64,000 nt of DNA. It comes from Pontibacter arcticus. Its GTDB lineage: Bacteria > Bacteroidota > Bacteroidia > Cytophagales > Hymenobacteraceae. The position numbers were made by a program, and so were the translations under genes. A model generated the notes under the pieces. That model was not told the DNA's origin, searched no databases, and saw only the letters and a program-made list of their open reading frames with translations. Location: the NCBI RefSeq assembly GCF_003284895.1, contig NZ_QMDV01000001.1, forward strand, positions 337,080 to 401,079. The letters are read 5' to 3'. Shown in pieces: positions 1-7,704 of the stretch (its first letter is position 1; each line of letters starts with the position of its first letter).

Positions 1-1
1 G

Positions 2-1021
2 GAGGCAAACGGGCAAACCGAAACGTATCCGAAAACGGTGAGCCGCATGGACGAGTTCAGCACCACAAAGAAGTACACCAAATTCGGCGACGAAAGTATA
101 AAAGTCTGGAACGAGAAAATCCCGGAAGTTGAACAGGTGGAGATCACCTCTACTTACGATGGCAAAAAAGAGCCTGCGCTTATTTACACTTCTAACACAC
201 CCAAAAAGAAGCCTTTACTTGTTATTTTACACAGCTGGAGCAGCGGGTATCTGCAGCAGGCCAGTATTCCGTATGCTTTGTGGGCCAAAAAGTATGACTG
301 GGTTTTTCTGCAGCCAAACTATCGCGGCAAGTTCGATCATCCGGAGTCTACTGGTTCCGAAATGGCGATACAGGATATTGTGGATGCTGTAAATTTTGCC
401 AAGGGAAATGCTGAAATAGATCCGTCACGCATTTACGTGGTTGGTTCGTCGGGAGGGGCTATGTCGGCTTTGCTGGTGGCGGCGCGGCACCCGAACATTT
501 GGGCGGGCGTGGTGGCCTGGGTACCAATTTATGACTTAGCTGACTGGTATACTTTCAATAAACAATACCCGCACCGTAACTACAACAACCAATTGCTTTC
601 GTCTATCTGCGGCGAACCCTTGCCGGGCACCAAAGCAGGCCGGGAAGCTATCCGCCGCAGCCCAAGCACCTATATGCATTTAGCTAAAGATGTACCGATA
701 TTTATAGCACAAGGCAACATCGATCCGTTGGTATCGCCGGCCCACGCGGTACGTGCCTACAACGCCCTGGCCGATACGGCAGACCAGATTTCCGGAGAGC
801 AGATCATGCACCTGCTTGTGGAAAAAACAACTCCACCCGATTTGGTAACCGATAACCCGGACAGCACTTTTTTTGGCCCGAAAGACCCGAAGGTGATCTT
901 TATGAAAGAATCCGGGAACGTACGGCTGGTGATGTTCGAAGGCGTACACGATATGGCCTATAACCCTACCTTGCTCTGGCTAAACCAGCAACGCAAAAAA
1001 CTACAGGAAAATACGCAGTAA
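2..1021 (+). CDS. Prolyl-oligopeptidase-type alpha/beta hydrolase (S9 family), 5' end cut by window edge
   Basis: The frame is open to the left edge, so the true start lies outside the window. A GTG at 38 is only the first possible internal start. Counting from it, the catalytic Ser lies in GSSGG (136-140), a likely Asp in GNIDP (229) and the His in GVHD (304), in the order expected of an alpha/beta hydrolase triad. The hydrophobic strand ending in LVILHSWSSG fits the oxyanion region. S9 enzymes of this type cleave peptides or esters. The substrate cannot be read from the sequence, and a dienelactone-hydrolase-like or esterase role is possible. A hairpin terminator follows at 1047. Confidence 0.85.
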   Translation, partial: EANGQTETYPKTVSRMDEFSTTKKYTKFGDESIKVWNEKIPEVEQVEITSTYDGKKEPALIYTSNTPKKKPLLVILHSWSSGYLQQASIPYALWAKKYDWVFLQPNYRGKFDHPESTGSEMAIQDIVDAVNFAKGNAEIDPSRIYVVGSSGGAMSALLVAARHPNIWAGVVAWVPIYDLADWYTFNKQYPHRNYNNQLLSSICGEPLPGTKAGREAIRRSPSTYMHLAKDVPIFIAQGNIDPLVSPAHAVRAYNALADTADQISGEQIMHLLVEKTTPPDLVTDNPDSTFFGPKDPKVIFMKESGNVRLVMFEGVHDMAYNPTLLWLNQQRKKLQENTQ

Positions 1022-1046
1022 GTATAAATGCAGTAAAACAGCATAA

Positions 1047-1088
1047 ACATAAATGCCCGGGGAACGCGAATTCTTCGGGCATTTATGT
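1047..1088 (+). terminator. Hairpin terminator after the hydrolase gene
   Basis: Perfect 13-bp arms (1047-1059 and 1076-1088) with a GC-rich core (GCCCG/CGGGC) are followed by a T run. It begins 25 bases after the stop codon. The 1089-1319 stretch beyond it is AT-rich with no other structure that I can support. Confidence 0.7.
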
Positions 1089-1319
1089 TTTCGGTAATAT
1101 AGAGCAGCCTTTTAATTAACAATTTCATCTCATACAAAAGCCTGGTAAATTGCAAATTTTCAAGAGATTTGTTAAAACAGTTACCATACTAATACATATT
1201 CGAAACGCGTTATACTTCAAATTGCTAATGTATTGCTCAACACAAATGAGGTTTTTACAGCCTGCTACTAAAAATTCTAAGCAGCCTGTTCTCCTACCCG
1301 ACTCCGCTTTATCCAAACT

Positions 1320-1511
1320 ATGAAAACGATCATCTTCTTTATTTTATTGGTGATTTTGCTTTTTACAGCAGAAGCCATTTTATCTCTGGAAACCACCATA
1401 CACCCAGAACAAGACAATGACAACCTGATACACGAGTTTATCGTGCTGGTGCTTTGCATGGGAGGCCTTCTTGTAACTGGCAAAAGTATATTCCGGAAGT
1501 ATTCCCGGTAA
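1320..1511 (+). CDS. Possible small two-helix membrane protein (63 aa)
   Basis: The ATG frame encodes a hydrophobic N-terminal helix (about residues 3-22) and a second one (about 42-53), joined by a short polar loop and ending in basic residues. I do not recognise a family. Support is limited to the membrane-protein-like pattern and its position between a terminator and a convergent gene. No ribosome binding site or clear promoter is visible, and an opposite-strand frame overlaps it. It could be spurious. Confidence 0.35.
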   Translation: MKTIIFFILLVILLFTAEAILSLETTIHPEQDNDNLIHEFIVLVLCMGGLLVTGKSIFRKYSR

Positions 1512-1524
1512 AGGGTTTTATACT

Positions 1525-2463
1525 TTACAGCGCTAGGTAAGGCTCCAGTTTTGTGTACAATTCTGATGAGATCAGCTTTATGTTCCTGATTTCGGCCACC
1601 TGCTGATACGGGCCGTGCTGTTCGCGGTAAGCTACAATGGCGCGCGCCACATTAGACGAGATGTAAGGGTGCAGCCTGAGTTCTTCGGCTGTAGCTTTGT
1701 TCAGATCAATCTGAGTTACAGCATTTGCTTTTGGTACGAACGTATACTTTTGCAGGCTATCTACCACCTCCGGGCTAAGGCCGAAAACTTCCTGCACCTG
1801 TGCCATACTCCTGAAACCTCCTAAGCTATTGCGGTACTTAATAATGCGTGCCGAAAGTTTGCTACCGATGCCTCTTATCTGTTTTAGCTGTGTTGTATCG
1901 GCTGTATTAATGTTGAAAGGGGCCAGTACAAATCGTTCTTTTGGTTTGGATTCCCAGTTGGGTGTCGGCCTGGTGCGGGCATCATACTGGTTCCGGTTAT
2001 ACTTGCCGGGTCGCTCAACGGGTAGTTCTATATAAGGGTATAAGCGCTGAAAAACAGAATCGGGAAGGCCGTAGATCTTGCCCAGCTCTGCTTTATAGGT
2101 AAGGTCTCCTACTTTTTTGCGGTAGTTTAAGATACGTTGCGCCAGATATTTGGGCAACCCGAATGCCTGCCATTCTTCTGCACTCAGCTTATTGGGGTTA
2201 AATAGCCGCAGCGGTACAGTTGCCACGGCGTATCTGCTTTTGTAATCAGGTTTTTGTTTGGCTTCCAGCAAGGCAACCAGGCTATCCAGTTTTTGCTGGT
2301 CACTGGCACTTTTGGTGAAGCCGTTATCCGGTTTATAAAACAGGTTAAAAAGAAATGGTGCTGCCGTAAGCAGCACCATTAAGATGATCAGAAACAGAAA
2401 GGCGTTTACTTCGCGCTGCGAAAAGGCAAAATAACGTCTGATCCATTTCCTGAATTTATTCAT
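1525..2463 (-). CDS. Helix-hairpin-helix protein with three ComEA-like repeats, membrane anchored
   Basis: The protein is 312 aa. A short basic N-terminus precedes one transmembrane helix (about 22-42). Three helix-hairpin-helix modules of the ComEA type follow: about 95-155, 185-245 (containing NINTADTTQLKQIRGIGSKL) and 250-310 (containing DLNKATAEELRLHP). Known ComEA proteins bind DNA at the cell surface during uptake. Membrane anchoring fits DNA binding in the periplasm, but no other competence gene lies nearby, so a role in uptake is inference. The third module has HPYISSN where the GIG hairpin is usual. That may weaken its DNA contact. Confidence 0.8.
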   Translation of the reverse strand: MNKFRKWIRRYFAFSQREVNAFLFLIILMVLLTAAPFLFNLFYKPDNGFTKSASDQQKLDSLVALLEAKQKPDYKSRYAVATVPLRLFNPNKLSAEEWQAFGLPKYLAQRILNYRKKVGDLTYKAELGKIYGLPDSVFQRLYPYIELPVERPGKYNRNQYDARTRPTPNWESKPKERFVLAPFNINTADTTQLKQIRGIGSKLSARIIKYRNSLGGFRSMAQVQEVFGLSPEVVDSLQKYTFVPKANAVTQIDLNKATAEELRLHPYISSNVARAIVAYREQHGPYQQVAEIRNIKLISSELYTKLEPYLAL

Positions 2464-2469
2464 ACTTGC

Positions 2470-2631
2470 CTAGTGAGCTACATTCTGACGGGTTAGGTCA
2501 TCATCGTTACCGAGGAAAGAATCCGGCTCAGGCTTAGGAGGCGTATTTAATACTCTGTAAAAAAAGTATAACATTAAGCCCGTTACCAGACTAAGCGTTG
2601 TAAGCATTACAACAAGTGCAGATGTATTCAT
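2470..2631 (-). CDS. MetS-like small membrane partner of the NSS transporter (53 aa)
   Basis: An ATG frame on the minus strand encodes 53 residues beginning MNTSALVVMLTTLSLVTGL. It has a single transmembrane helix (about 5-25) and a polar, acidic, proline-containing tail. It starts 6 bases after the stop of the upstream sodium-dependent transporter gene, so the two are almost certainly cotranscribed and probably translationally coupled. In Corynebacterium, NSS transporters of the MetP type need a small single-helix subunit, MetS, encoded next to them. The size, topology and position here match that arrangement. The functional link is inference, as no sequence search was possible. Confidence 0.7.
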   Translation of the reverse strand: MNTSALVVMLTTLSLVTGLMLYFFYRVLNTPPKPEPDSFLGNDDDLTRQNVAH

Positions 2632-2637
2632 AGCTTT

Positions 2638-4299
2638 TTATATTTTCCCTTCTCTAACTCTTTTTTTATACGCAATATATACCAGCAGGGCGATGCTCAC
2701 GAACACACCAACCAGTAAAAGACGAGACGCATTCACGAAGAACAAGGTATCTTCCAGGTGCTTTATCTTTTCGGTATCCATAGCAGCTATGGCATTGGCC
2801 AGATCTTTTTTCAGGCTTACGTTTCTGATCTTGCTGATGATCGAACTATCGTCCAGTACCCAGTTGCCACTCAGGGCCGCTCCCCAGTCACCACCTTTTG
2901 GCGTAACCAACGAGCCGATAAATACCCAAAGTAAAAGTAACGGCGTTACAAACTTGATAATGAATTTGTAGATGCCCGGTACCTTGATATCGGCGCCGGA
3001 CGTAATCTCGCGCCAGCCTTTTTTCATACCAAATACCCACGCAAACAGGATAGATTCGAAGAGTGCGAACACTACCAGCGATACGGTACCTGCCCAATAG
3101 TCATACTCATCAAATACACCGTAGTTAAAGAAGATTACGGTTGGCAAGCCCAGTACCAATACAATAAGGCCAAACGACCAGGCTGCTGATTTACGTTTCC
3201 AGTTAAATTCATCCTGCAGGAAGCCCATCCATGGTGTACCCATGGCAAGCGAAGACGTGATACCCGCAAAGAACAACAAGCCAAACCACATCATACCGGC
3301 AACAGCGCCCAATATTGGCCCCCACTGCAGGAACAGGTATGGCAATGTTTTAAAGCCAAGGCCCAGGCCACCAAACTGTACAAGTTCTGTTACACGATCG
3401 ATGCCCAGGTATCCAATTGAGATCGGAATTAGGATAGCGCCACCCAGTACAACTTCCACAAACTCGTTCATCCAACCAGCCGACATGGCATTCAGGGCGA
3501 TATCGTCTTTGCCACGCACATAAGAAGCGTAGCAATGCACCGTACCCATCCCTACCGAAAGTGTGAAGAAGATCTGACCGGCAGCTGCCAGCCATACAGA
3601 AGGAGACCATAGTTTGGTATAATCCGGTGTCCAGAGGAAGTTAAGGCCAACAGAGCTATCGTTGATAGCGCCATCTACACCAGCTGAAATTGTAAAGCCT
3701 TTGTAAGCCAGGAAAACACCGAAAAGAATAAGTAACGGCATACCGATTTTGGCAACACGCTCTACACCACCCGCTAAGCCTTTGGAAAGAATCCAGGTGT
3801 TCAGCAGCAAACAGATCAGGAAAAATACGATAGGCTCGTACGGAATTCCCATGGTAGAGGCGTCGAGGTTAACGTAATGGTTAAAGAACTCGGCTACACC
3901 GTTCTGGTCCATGCCATTAAAAGAGCCGAATGCAGAGTGCATCATGTAAGAAAGCGTCCAGGACTCGAGGTAGCAATAATAGGCTGCTACCGCAATGTTC
4001 GTCCAGATACCGAATACGCCAATGTATTTCCAGAAACGGCCTTTGTGCATCGTATCCAGGATAAACGGCGTTGAGTGGTGTCCGAATTTACCACCGAAAC
4101 GGCCCATCGACCATTCGATCCACAGCAATGGGATACCCATTACTAAAAAGCAAACCAGATAAGGGATGATAAAGGCTCCGCCCCCGTTTTGTACTGCTTG
4201 CACCGGAAAACGGAGAAAGTTTCCGAGGCCCACTGCGTTTCCGGCCATAGCCAGAATCAGACCGACGCGCGAACCCCACGATTCTTTGTTAGCACTCAT
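2638..4299 (-). CDS. Sodium-dependent transporter, NSS (SNF) family
   Basis: The protein is 553 aa with about 12 hydrophobic segments. The first helix carries the family hallmark NAVGLGNFLRFP, which forms part of the sodium and substrate site in LeuT-type carriers. IEWSMGRFGGK follows the second helix. NSS proteins import amino acids or related amines with Na+. The substrate is not evident, although a MetS-like gene directly downstream favours a MetP-type amino-acid carrier. The gene contains no copy of the AAGTATA word that is common elsewhere in the window. Confidence 0.9.
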   Translation of the reverse strand: MSANKESWGSRVGLILAMAGNAVGLGNFLRFPVQAVQNGGGAFIIPYLVCFLVMGIPLLWIEWSMGRFGGKFGHHSTPFILDTMHKGRFWKYIGVFGIWTNIAVAAYYCYLESWTLSYMMHSAFGSFNGMDQNGVAEFFNHYVNLDASTMGIPYEPIVFFLICLLLNTWILSKGLAGGVERVAKIGMPLLILFGVFLAYKGFTISAGVDGAINDSSVGLNFLWTPDYTKLWSPSVWLAAAGQIFFTLSVGMGTVHCYASYVRGKDDIALNAMSAGWMNEFVEVVLGGAILIPISIGYLGIDRVTELVQFGGLGLGFKTLPYLFLQWGPILGAVAGMMWFGLLFFAGITSSLAMGTPWMGFLQDEFNWKRKSAAWSFGLIVLVLGLPTVIFFNYGVFDEYDYWAGTVSLVVFALFESILFAWVFGMKKGWREITSGADIKVPGIYKFIIKFVTPLLLLWVFIGSLVTPKGGDWGAALSGNWVLDDSSIISKIRNVSLKKDLANAIAAMDTEKIKHLEDTLFFVNASRLLLVGVFVSIALLVYIAYKKRVREGKI

Positions 4300-4508
4300 A
4301 AATAGAAGTAAAAGTGTTTAGTTTAGGTTGTAATTAAGGTGTCGTGAAATAGAATTAAAGGTACAATTTAGCCAATGGTTTTGATTAACCGAGTTAAAAT
4401 TCAATATTTTTAATATCAGTTAATAAATGGATAAGAAAGTTGGCGAGGTGTTAGGGCCGTTTTTAAATCGATTAAAACCCTGAATTTATACTTTCATAAA
4501 AACCAAAA

Positions 4509-4543
4509 GCCTGAGCGGGTATGAATGTATACTTTGCTCAGGC
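4509..4543 (-). terminator. Terminator for the RmlD-like gene
   Basis: Arms GCCTGAGC and GCTCAGGC (4509-4516, 4536-4543) form the hairpin. On the minus strand a T-rich tail follows. The loop holds a TATACTT word. It lies 18 bases beyond the stop of the minus-strand reductase gene. Confidence 0.65.
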
Positions 4544-4560
4544 TGAAGATGTAGGGGAAG

Positions 4561-5466
4561 TTAAGCTTCTGCCTGCTCGGCTACCATCCGGATACCTTCC
4601 GTGAACGTATGAGGCTTGTACCCCAGTTGGTTTTCTGCTTTGGTGATGATGAAACCGGTACGGGCGGGGCGTTTGGCAGGTTGTGTAAATGTAGAGCCGT
4701 CTGCTTCTTCGATCAGGGAGGTATCCAGTTTAAAATAATCCGCTACCAGCAGTGCCATATCATAAGGCGTCAGCATTTCTTTGCCGGATATGTTGTAAAT
4801 GCCCTCCGCATCTTTTTCGGCGGCAAGCCAGCAGCCCATCGCTAAATCTTCGGCCAGCGTCGGCGTCCGGAACTGATCGGTTACGACTTTAATGGTTTTA
4901 CCTGCACGCAGGCTGTCACGTACCCACAATACAATGTTGGAGCGGCCGTACTCGTGCGCTACGCCATATACCAGTACGGTTCTTAGTATGGCCCATTTGC
5001 AGGAAGCCTGTTTTACAATTTCCTCGGCCTGCAGTTTGGTTTTGCCATAAAAGTTAACCGGGTTTGCTTCGGCTTCTTCGGCGTAAGGGCCTGCTTCGCC
5101 ATCAAAAATAAAGTCGGTGGATACGTGGATCAGGTGTACGTTATACTTTTCGCAGGCAGTTACCAGGTTTTGTACAGCATCGCGGTTTTGGGCTAAAGCG
5201 CCTTCGCGGTCCGTTTCGCATTGGTCTACGTTCGTCATAGCAGCCGTATGGATGATATGCGTCGGCTTGAAAGCGCTTACCACTTCATCAACCTGGGCTG
5301 GGTTGGTTACATCCATCGCCCTGAAAGCGAGGTTAGGGTATAAAGTTGCCAGTTTGTTTTCGCCTCGGCTGGTTGCCAGCAGCTCTACTTCTGTATTCGG
5401 TAATAATAATTTCGCTAGTTTTTGGCCCAGCAAGCCGTTAGAACCTGTAATTAATATCTTTTTCAT
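4561..5466 (-). CDS. RmlD-like NAD(P)-dependent sugar reductase (dTDP-4-dehydrorhamnose reductase family)
   Basis: The protein is 301 aa. The N-terminal Rossmann motif GSNGLLGQ (8-15) binds NAD(P), THIIHTAAMTNVDQCE matches RmlD proteins, and YGKTK supplies the Tyr/Lys catalytic pair of extended SDR enzymes. RmlD proteins reduce dTDP-4-keto-rhamnose. No other rml gene lies nearby, so the substrate may be a different nucleotide sugar. It ends close to its terminator, and its start is 5 bases from the stop of the upstream cyclophilin gene, so the two probably form one transcript. Confidence 0.85.
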   Translation of the reverse strand: MKKILITGSNGLLGQKLAKLLLPNTEVELLATSRGENKLATLYPNLAFRAMDVTNPAQVDEVVSAFKPTHIIHTAAMTNVDQCETDREGALAQNRDAVQNLVTACEKYNVHLIHVSTDFIFDGEAGPYAEEAEANPVNFYGKTKLQAEEIVKQASCKWAILRTVLVYGVAHEYGRSNIVLWVRDSLRAGKTIKVVTDQFRTPTLAEDLAMGCWLAAEKDAEGIYNISGKEMLTPYDMALLVADYFKLDTSLIEEADGSTFTQPAKRPARTGFIITKAENQLGYKPHTFTEGIRMVAEQAEA

Positions 5467-5471
5467 ACTTT

Positions 5472-6119
5472 CTATCGTGTCTGTGGCTGCTGGTTATAGT
5501 CGTATTTATACTTTTTGGCGATCTTCTTTTTCTTGACCTCCTCTACTTTTACCTTCATGGTGATGTTGGAAAGCGGGCGGTCGCGGCCATCTTTTGGTTG
5601 TTCTGCAATTTTATCTACCACATCCAGCCCATCCACTACCTGCCCGAAAACGGTATAAGCTTCATCGAGCATGGGGGTGCCGTCATGGTTCTCCACAATG
5701 TAAAACTGCGAACCGCTGGAGGCACGTGTCGGGTTCGCAAAATCACCCTGACGAGCGGCAGCCACAGCACCGCGCACGTGTTTGTGATACGGTTTTATTT
5801 CGGCCGGAACGGTATAACCCGGGTTTCCGGAACCATCGTTACGCGGGTCTTCGTCTTTGCTGTTAATGTCGCCGCCCTGTATCATAAAGCCATCTATCAC
5901 GCGGTGAAACGTGGTGCCATCATAAAAGCCATCTTTCGCCAGTTTCAGAAAATTGTCTTTGTGCAGCGGGGTGTCGTCAAATAAAATCAGCTTTATCTCG
6001 CCCTGCGGCGTTTCGATTGTGACAAGTTTATCTTTTCCTTTCAGTTTCTGAGCGGAGGCAGCGATTGGCAAAAGTATGATGGCAACGAGCGCCAGCATTG
6101 TTCTGATAAGTGGTTTCAT
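5472..6119 (-). CDS. Exported cyclophilin-type peptidyl-prolyl isomerase
   Basis: The frame is open further upstream, but that extension is encoded by a repeat element. I therefore choose the ATG at 6119, which gives 215 aa with a clean signal peptide (about 1-24, ending IAASAQ). The cyclophilin core includes FHRVIDGFMIQGGD with the catalytic Arg, and SSGSQFYIVE. Cyclophilins speed proline isomerisation. This one should act in the periplasm. The C-terminus is very lysine-rich. It lies 5 bases upstream of the RmlD-like gene. Confidence 0.9.
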   Translation of the reverse strand: MKPLIRTMLALVAIILLPIAASAQKLKGKDKLVTIETPQGEIKLILFDDTPLHKDNFLKLAKDGFYDGTTFHRVIDGFMIQGGDINSKDEDPRNDGSGNPGYTVPAEIKPYHKHVRGAVAAARQGDFANPTRASSGSQFYIVENHDGTPMLDEAYTVFGQVVDGLDVVDKIAEQPKDGRDRPLSNITMKVKVEEVKKKKIAKKYKYDYNQQPQTR

Positions 6120-6237
6120 GGGTGCAAAAGTTTGTTTAATATTCAGGGTTATACCTGGCGCAGAAGGCCGGATGTTCAAATTTACTCTTTTTAGTTTTTG
6201 GTTTATACTTTCCGAGTGATTAACTGAATTTGCAATT

Positions 6238-6347
6238 ACCCACCCCTTACCCCTCCAAGGAGGGGAATTATTCTGCACGAGTAATCCTACAGGTCTAAAT
6301 ATATAATAGATTCTTTATTCCCCTCCTTGGAGGGGTAAGGGGTGGGT
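6238..6347. repeat. 31-bp perfect inverted repeat with 48-bp spacer (G/C-tract repeat element)
   Basis: The left arm 6238-6268 and right arm 6317-6347 are exact reverse complements. Each arm holds runs of C or G and an internal small palindrome (CCCCTCC-AA-GGAGGGG). A diverged second copy lies at 26124-26401 and a shorter relative at 28304-28335. All are intergenic, so this is a dispersed element and not a gene-specific regulator. Folded RNA or DNA would make a long cruciform-like stem. Confidence 0.9.
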
Positions 6348-6547
6348 TTATACTTTGAAGCTAATTAGGATTAACAACCAGCCATTGTTGGTGTTTTCAC
6401 CGACAATCCAATCGCCAGCCTTTCTGCTTGCTGGTGAAAACACGCAGCAAGGGCGAAAGACATCTGCTTTTGGAATGAATGTAAAACAGATTGTTTACCG
6501 GTTAAACGAATCTCAACGTAGCATCAGCCTCTTCGCAGCACTTTTAA
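6348..6547. other. Intergenic stretch with no supported gene
   Basis: An open frame at 6355-6555 on the plus strand has no recognisable domain and ends inside the downstream terminator stem, so I do not call it. The stretch contains a GGTGTTTTCACC palindrome near 6389 with a partial repeat (GGTGAAAACA) near 6431. A TTATACTT word lies at 6348. Confidence 0.5.
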
Positions 6548-6598
6548 AAGTATAAATCCCTGCAACGTCCGGGTGAGAAGTTGCAGGGATTTATACTT
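6548..6598 (-). terminator. Terminator for hemC; stem ends are the AAGTATAA word
   Basis: Perfect 19-bp arms (6548-6566, 6580-6598) surround a 13-base loop. The inner stem is ATCCCTGCAAC/GTTGCAGGGAT. The outer ends of the stem are AAGTATAA and its complement. It lies just beyond the hemC stop codon. Confidence 0.75.
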
Positions 6599-6609
6599 TA
6601 TCAGCGAAT

Positions 6610-7566
6610 TTATACTTCGGTTCGTTGTGCTTTTATACTTCTGAGTATCTCATCGCCGCCTTGTGAAAGTATGGTTTTAGCCAGCTTTACACCAACTGCT
6701 TCGGCTTCTGTAACGGGTGCAGTAAAAGTTTCCTGCAGGTGTGTTTCGCCATCCAGACTTACAATACCGCCGGTTATACTTACGTTGCCATCTTCTGTTA
6801 GTGTAGCCAGGGCAAAAGACGGAATGCTGCAACCGCCTTCCATCGTCCTTAAAAATGCGCGTTCTGCTAAAAGGCGTGTGTGGGTTTCCGGGTGGTCGAG
6901 TGCTGCTTTCAGGCTTTGCTTGATTTCCGGGTCCAGATTGCGGGCACACTCTATGGCTACACTTCCCTGACCGGCGGCCGGTACAAACTCATCCAACGGA
7001 AAATGATGTACGATGAGGTTATCATACTCCATCCGGTATACGCCGGCATAAGCCAGCATCAGCACATCAAACTGGCCGTCTTCCAGCTTCTTCAGGCGTG
7101 TCTGCAGGTTACCTCTCGATTCGGCGGTGCTTACGTTTGGGTAATATTTCTTCAGCAAAGCGCGGCGGCGCGTAGACGAGCTTCCAATCAATACTTTGCT
7201 ATCACGCTCCAGTTTAAAATCAGGGTTAAAAGAAAGGAGTACATCATGCGGTTGCTCGCGCTCCATAAACGCTACCAGTTCCAGATCATCCGGAATAGTA
7301 GATTGTACATCTTTAGCGCTATGCACGGCGATATCTATACTTCCTTCGCGCAGGCCAACTTCCAGTTCTTCCGTAAAAACACCCTTAGACCCCAGTTTAG
7401 CCAGCGATTTATCGAGAATTTGGTCGCCTTTGGTGCTGATGATCACGATCTCGGTTTTTAAGCCGGCAGCCTGCAGCTTTTCGGCTGTGTTTTCTGCCTG
7501 CCACAAGGCCAGCTTGCTACCGCGTGTGCCTATGCGGATCGTTTTAGTTTCTATATCGTTCTGCAT
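6610..7566 (-). CDS. hemC: Porphobilinogen deaminase (hydroxymethylbilane synthase)
   Basis: The protein is 318 aa, the usual length. It joins four porphobilinogen units into hydroxymethylbilane during tetrapyrrole synthesis in the cytoplasm. Cys246 in EGGCSIP is the attachment point of the dipyrromethane cofactor. Other family features are IRIGTRGSKLALWQA at the N-terminus, HSAKDV, and SSSTRRRALL. No other hem gene is adjacent. The stop codon TAA is the end of an AAGTATAA word (6610-6617). Confidence 0.97.
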   Translation of the reverse strand: MQNDIETKTIRIGTRGSKLALWQAENTAEKLQAAGLKTEIVIISTKGDQILDKSLAKLGSKGVFTEELEVGLREGSIDIAVHSAKDVQSTIPDDLELVAFMEREQPHDVLLSFNPDFKLERDSKVLIGSSSTRRRALLKKYYPNVSTAESRGNLQTRLKKLEDGQFDVLMLAYAGVYRMEYDNLIVHHFPLDEFVPAAGQGSVAIECARNLDPEIKQSLKAALDHPETHTRLLAERAFLRTMEGGCSIPSFALATLTEDGNVSITGGIVSLDGETHLQETFTAPVTEAEAVGVKLAKTILSQGGDEILRSIKAQRTEV

Positions 7567-7704
7567 GAAATCTCTCTTTAATGTGCTGATGTGTTAATGT
7601 ATTAATGTGCTGATTATGGATTTGAGAAGCTGGAATTTTAAAGCTCTACCCTGTTCAGCAATCATTAATCTAACAAAGCAGCAATTTAACAATTAACAAT
7701 CAAT
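7567..7704. other. Short intergenic gap, AT-rich repeats
   Basis: It holds degenerate direct repeats of the form TTAATGT / TGTGCTGAT next to the hemC start, and then CAATTTAACAATTAACAATCAATT. Similar simple sequence occurs at 8833-8911 and 57211-57262. I see no gene or hairpin. Confidence 0.5.

Noticed and set aside
1277-1483. 68-aa minus-strand frame opposite the small membrane gene
   Set aside because: It overlaps the plus-strand ORF, and its composition looks like a shadow frame.
5472-6278. Longer cyclophilin start at 6278
   Set aside because: The extra residues come from the 31-bp repeat, and the ATG at 6119 gives a proper signal peptide.
6355-6555. 66-aa open frame on the plus strand
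   Set aside because: It has no domain, and its stop is within the hemC terminator stem. It overlaps repeat DNA.
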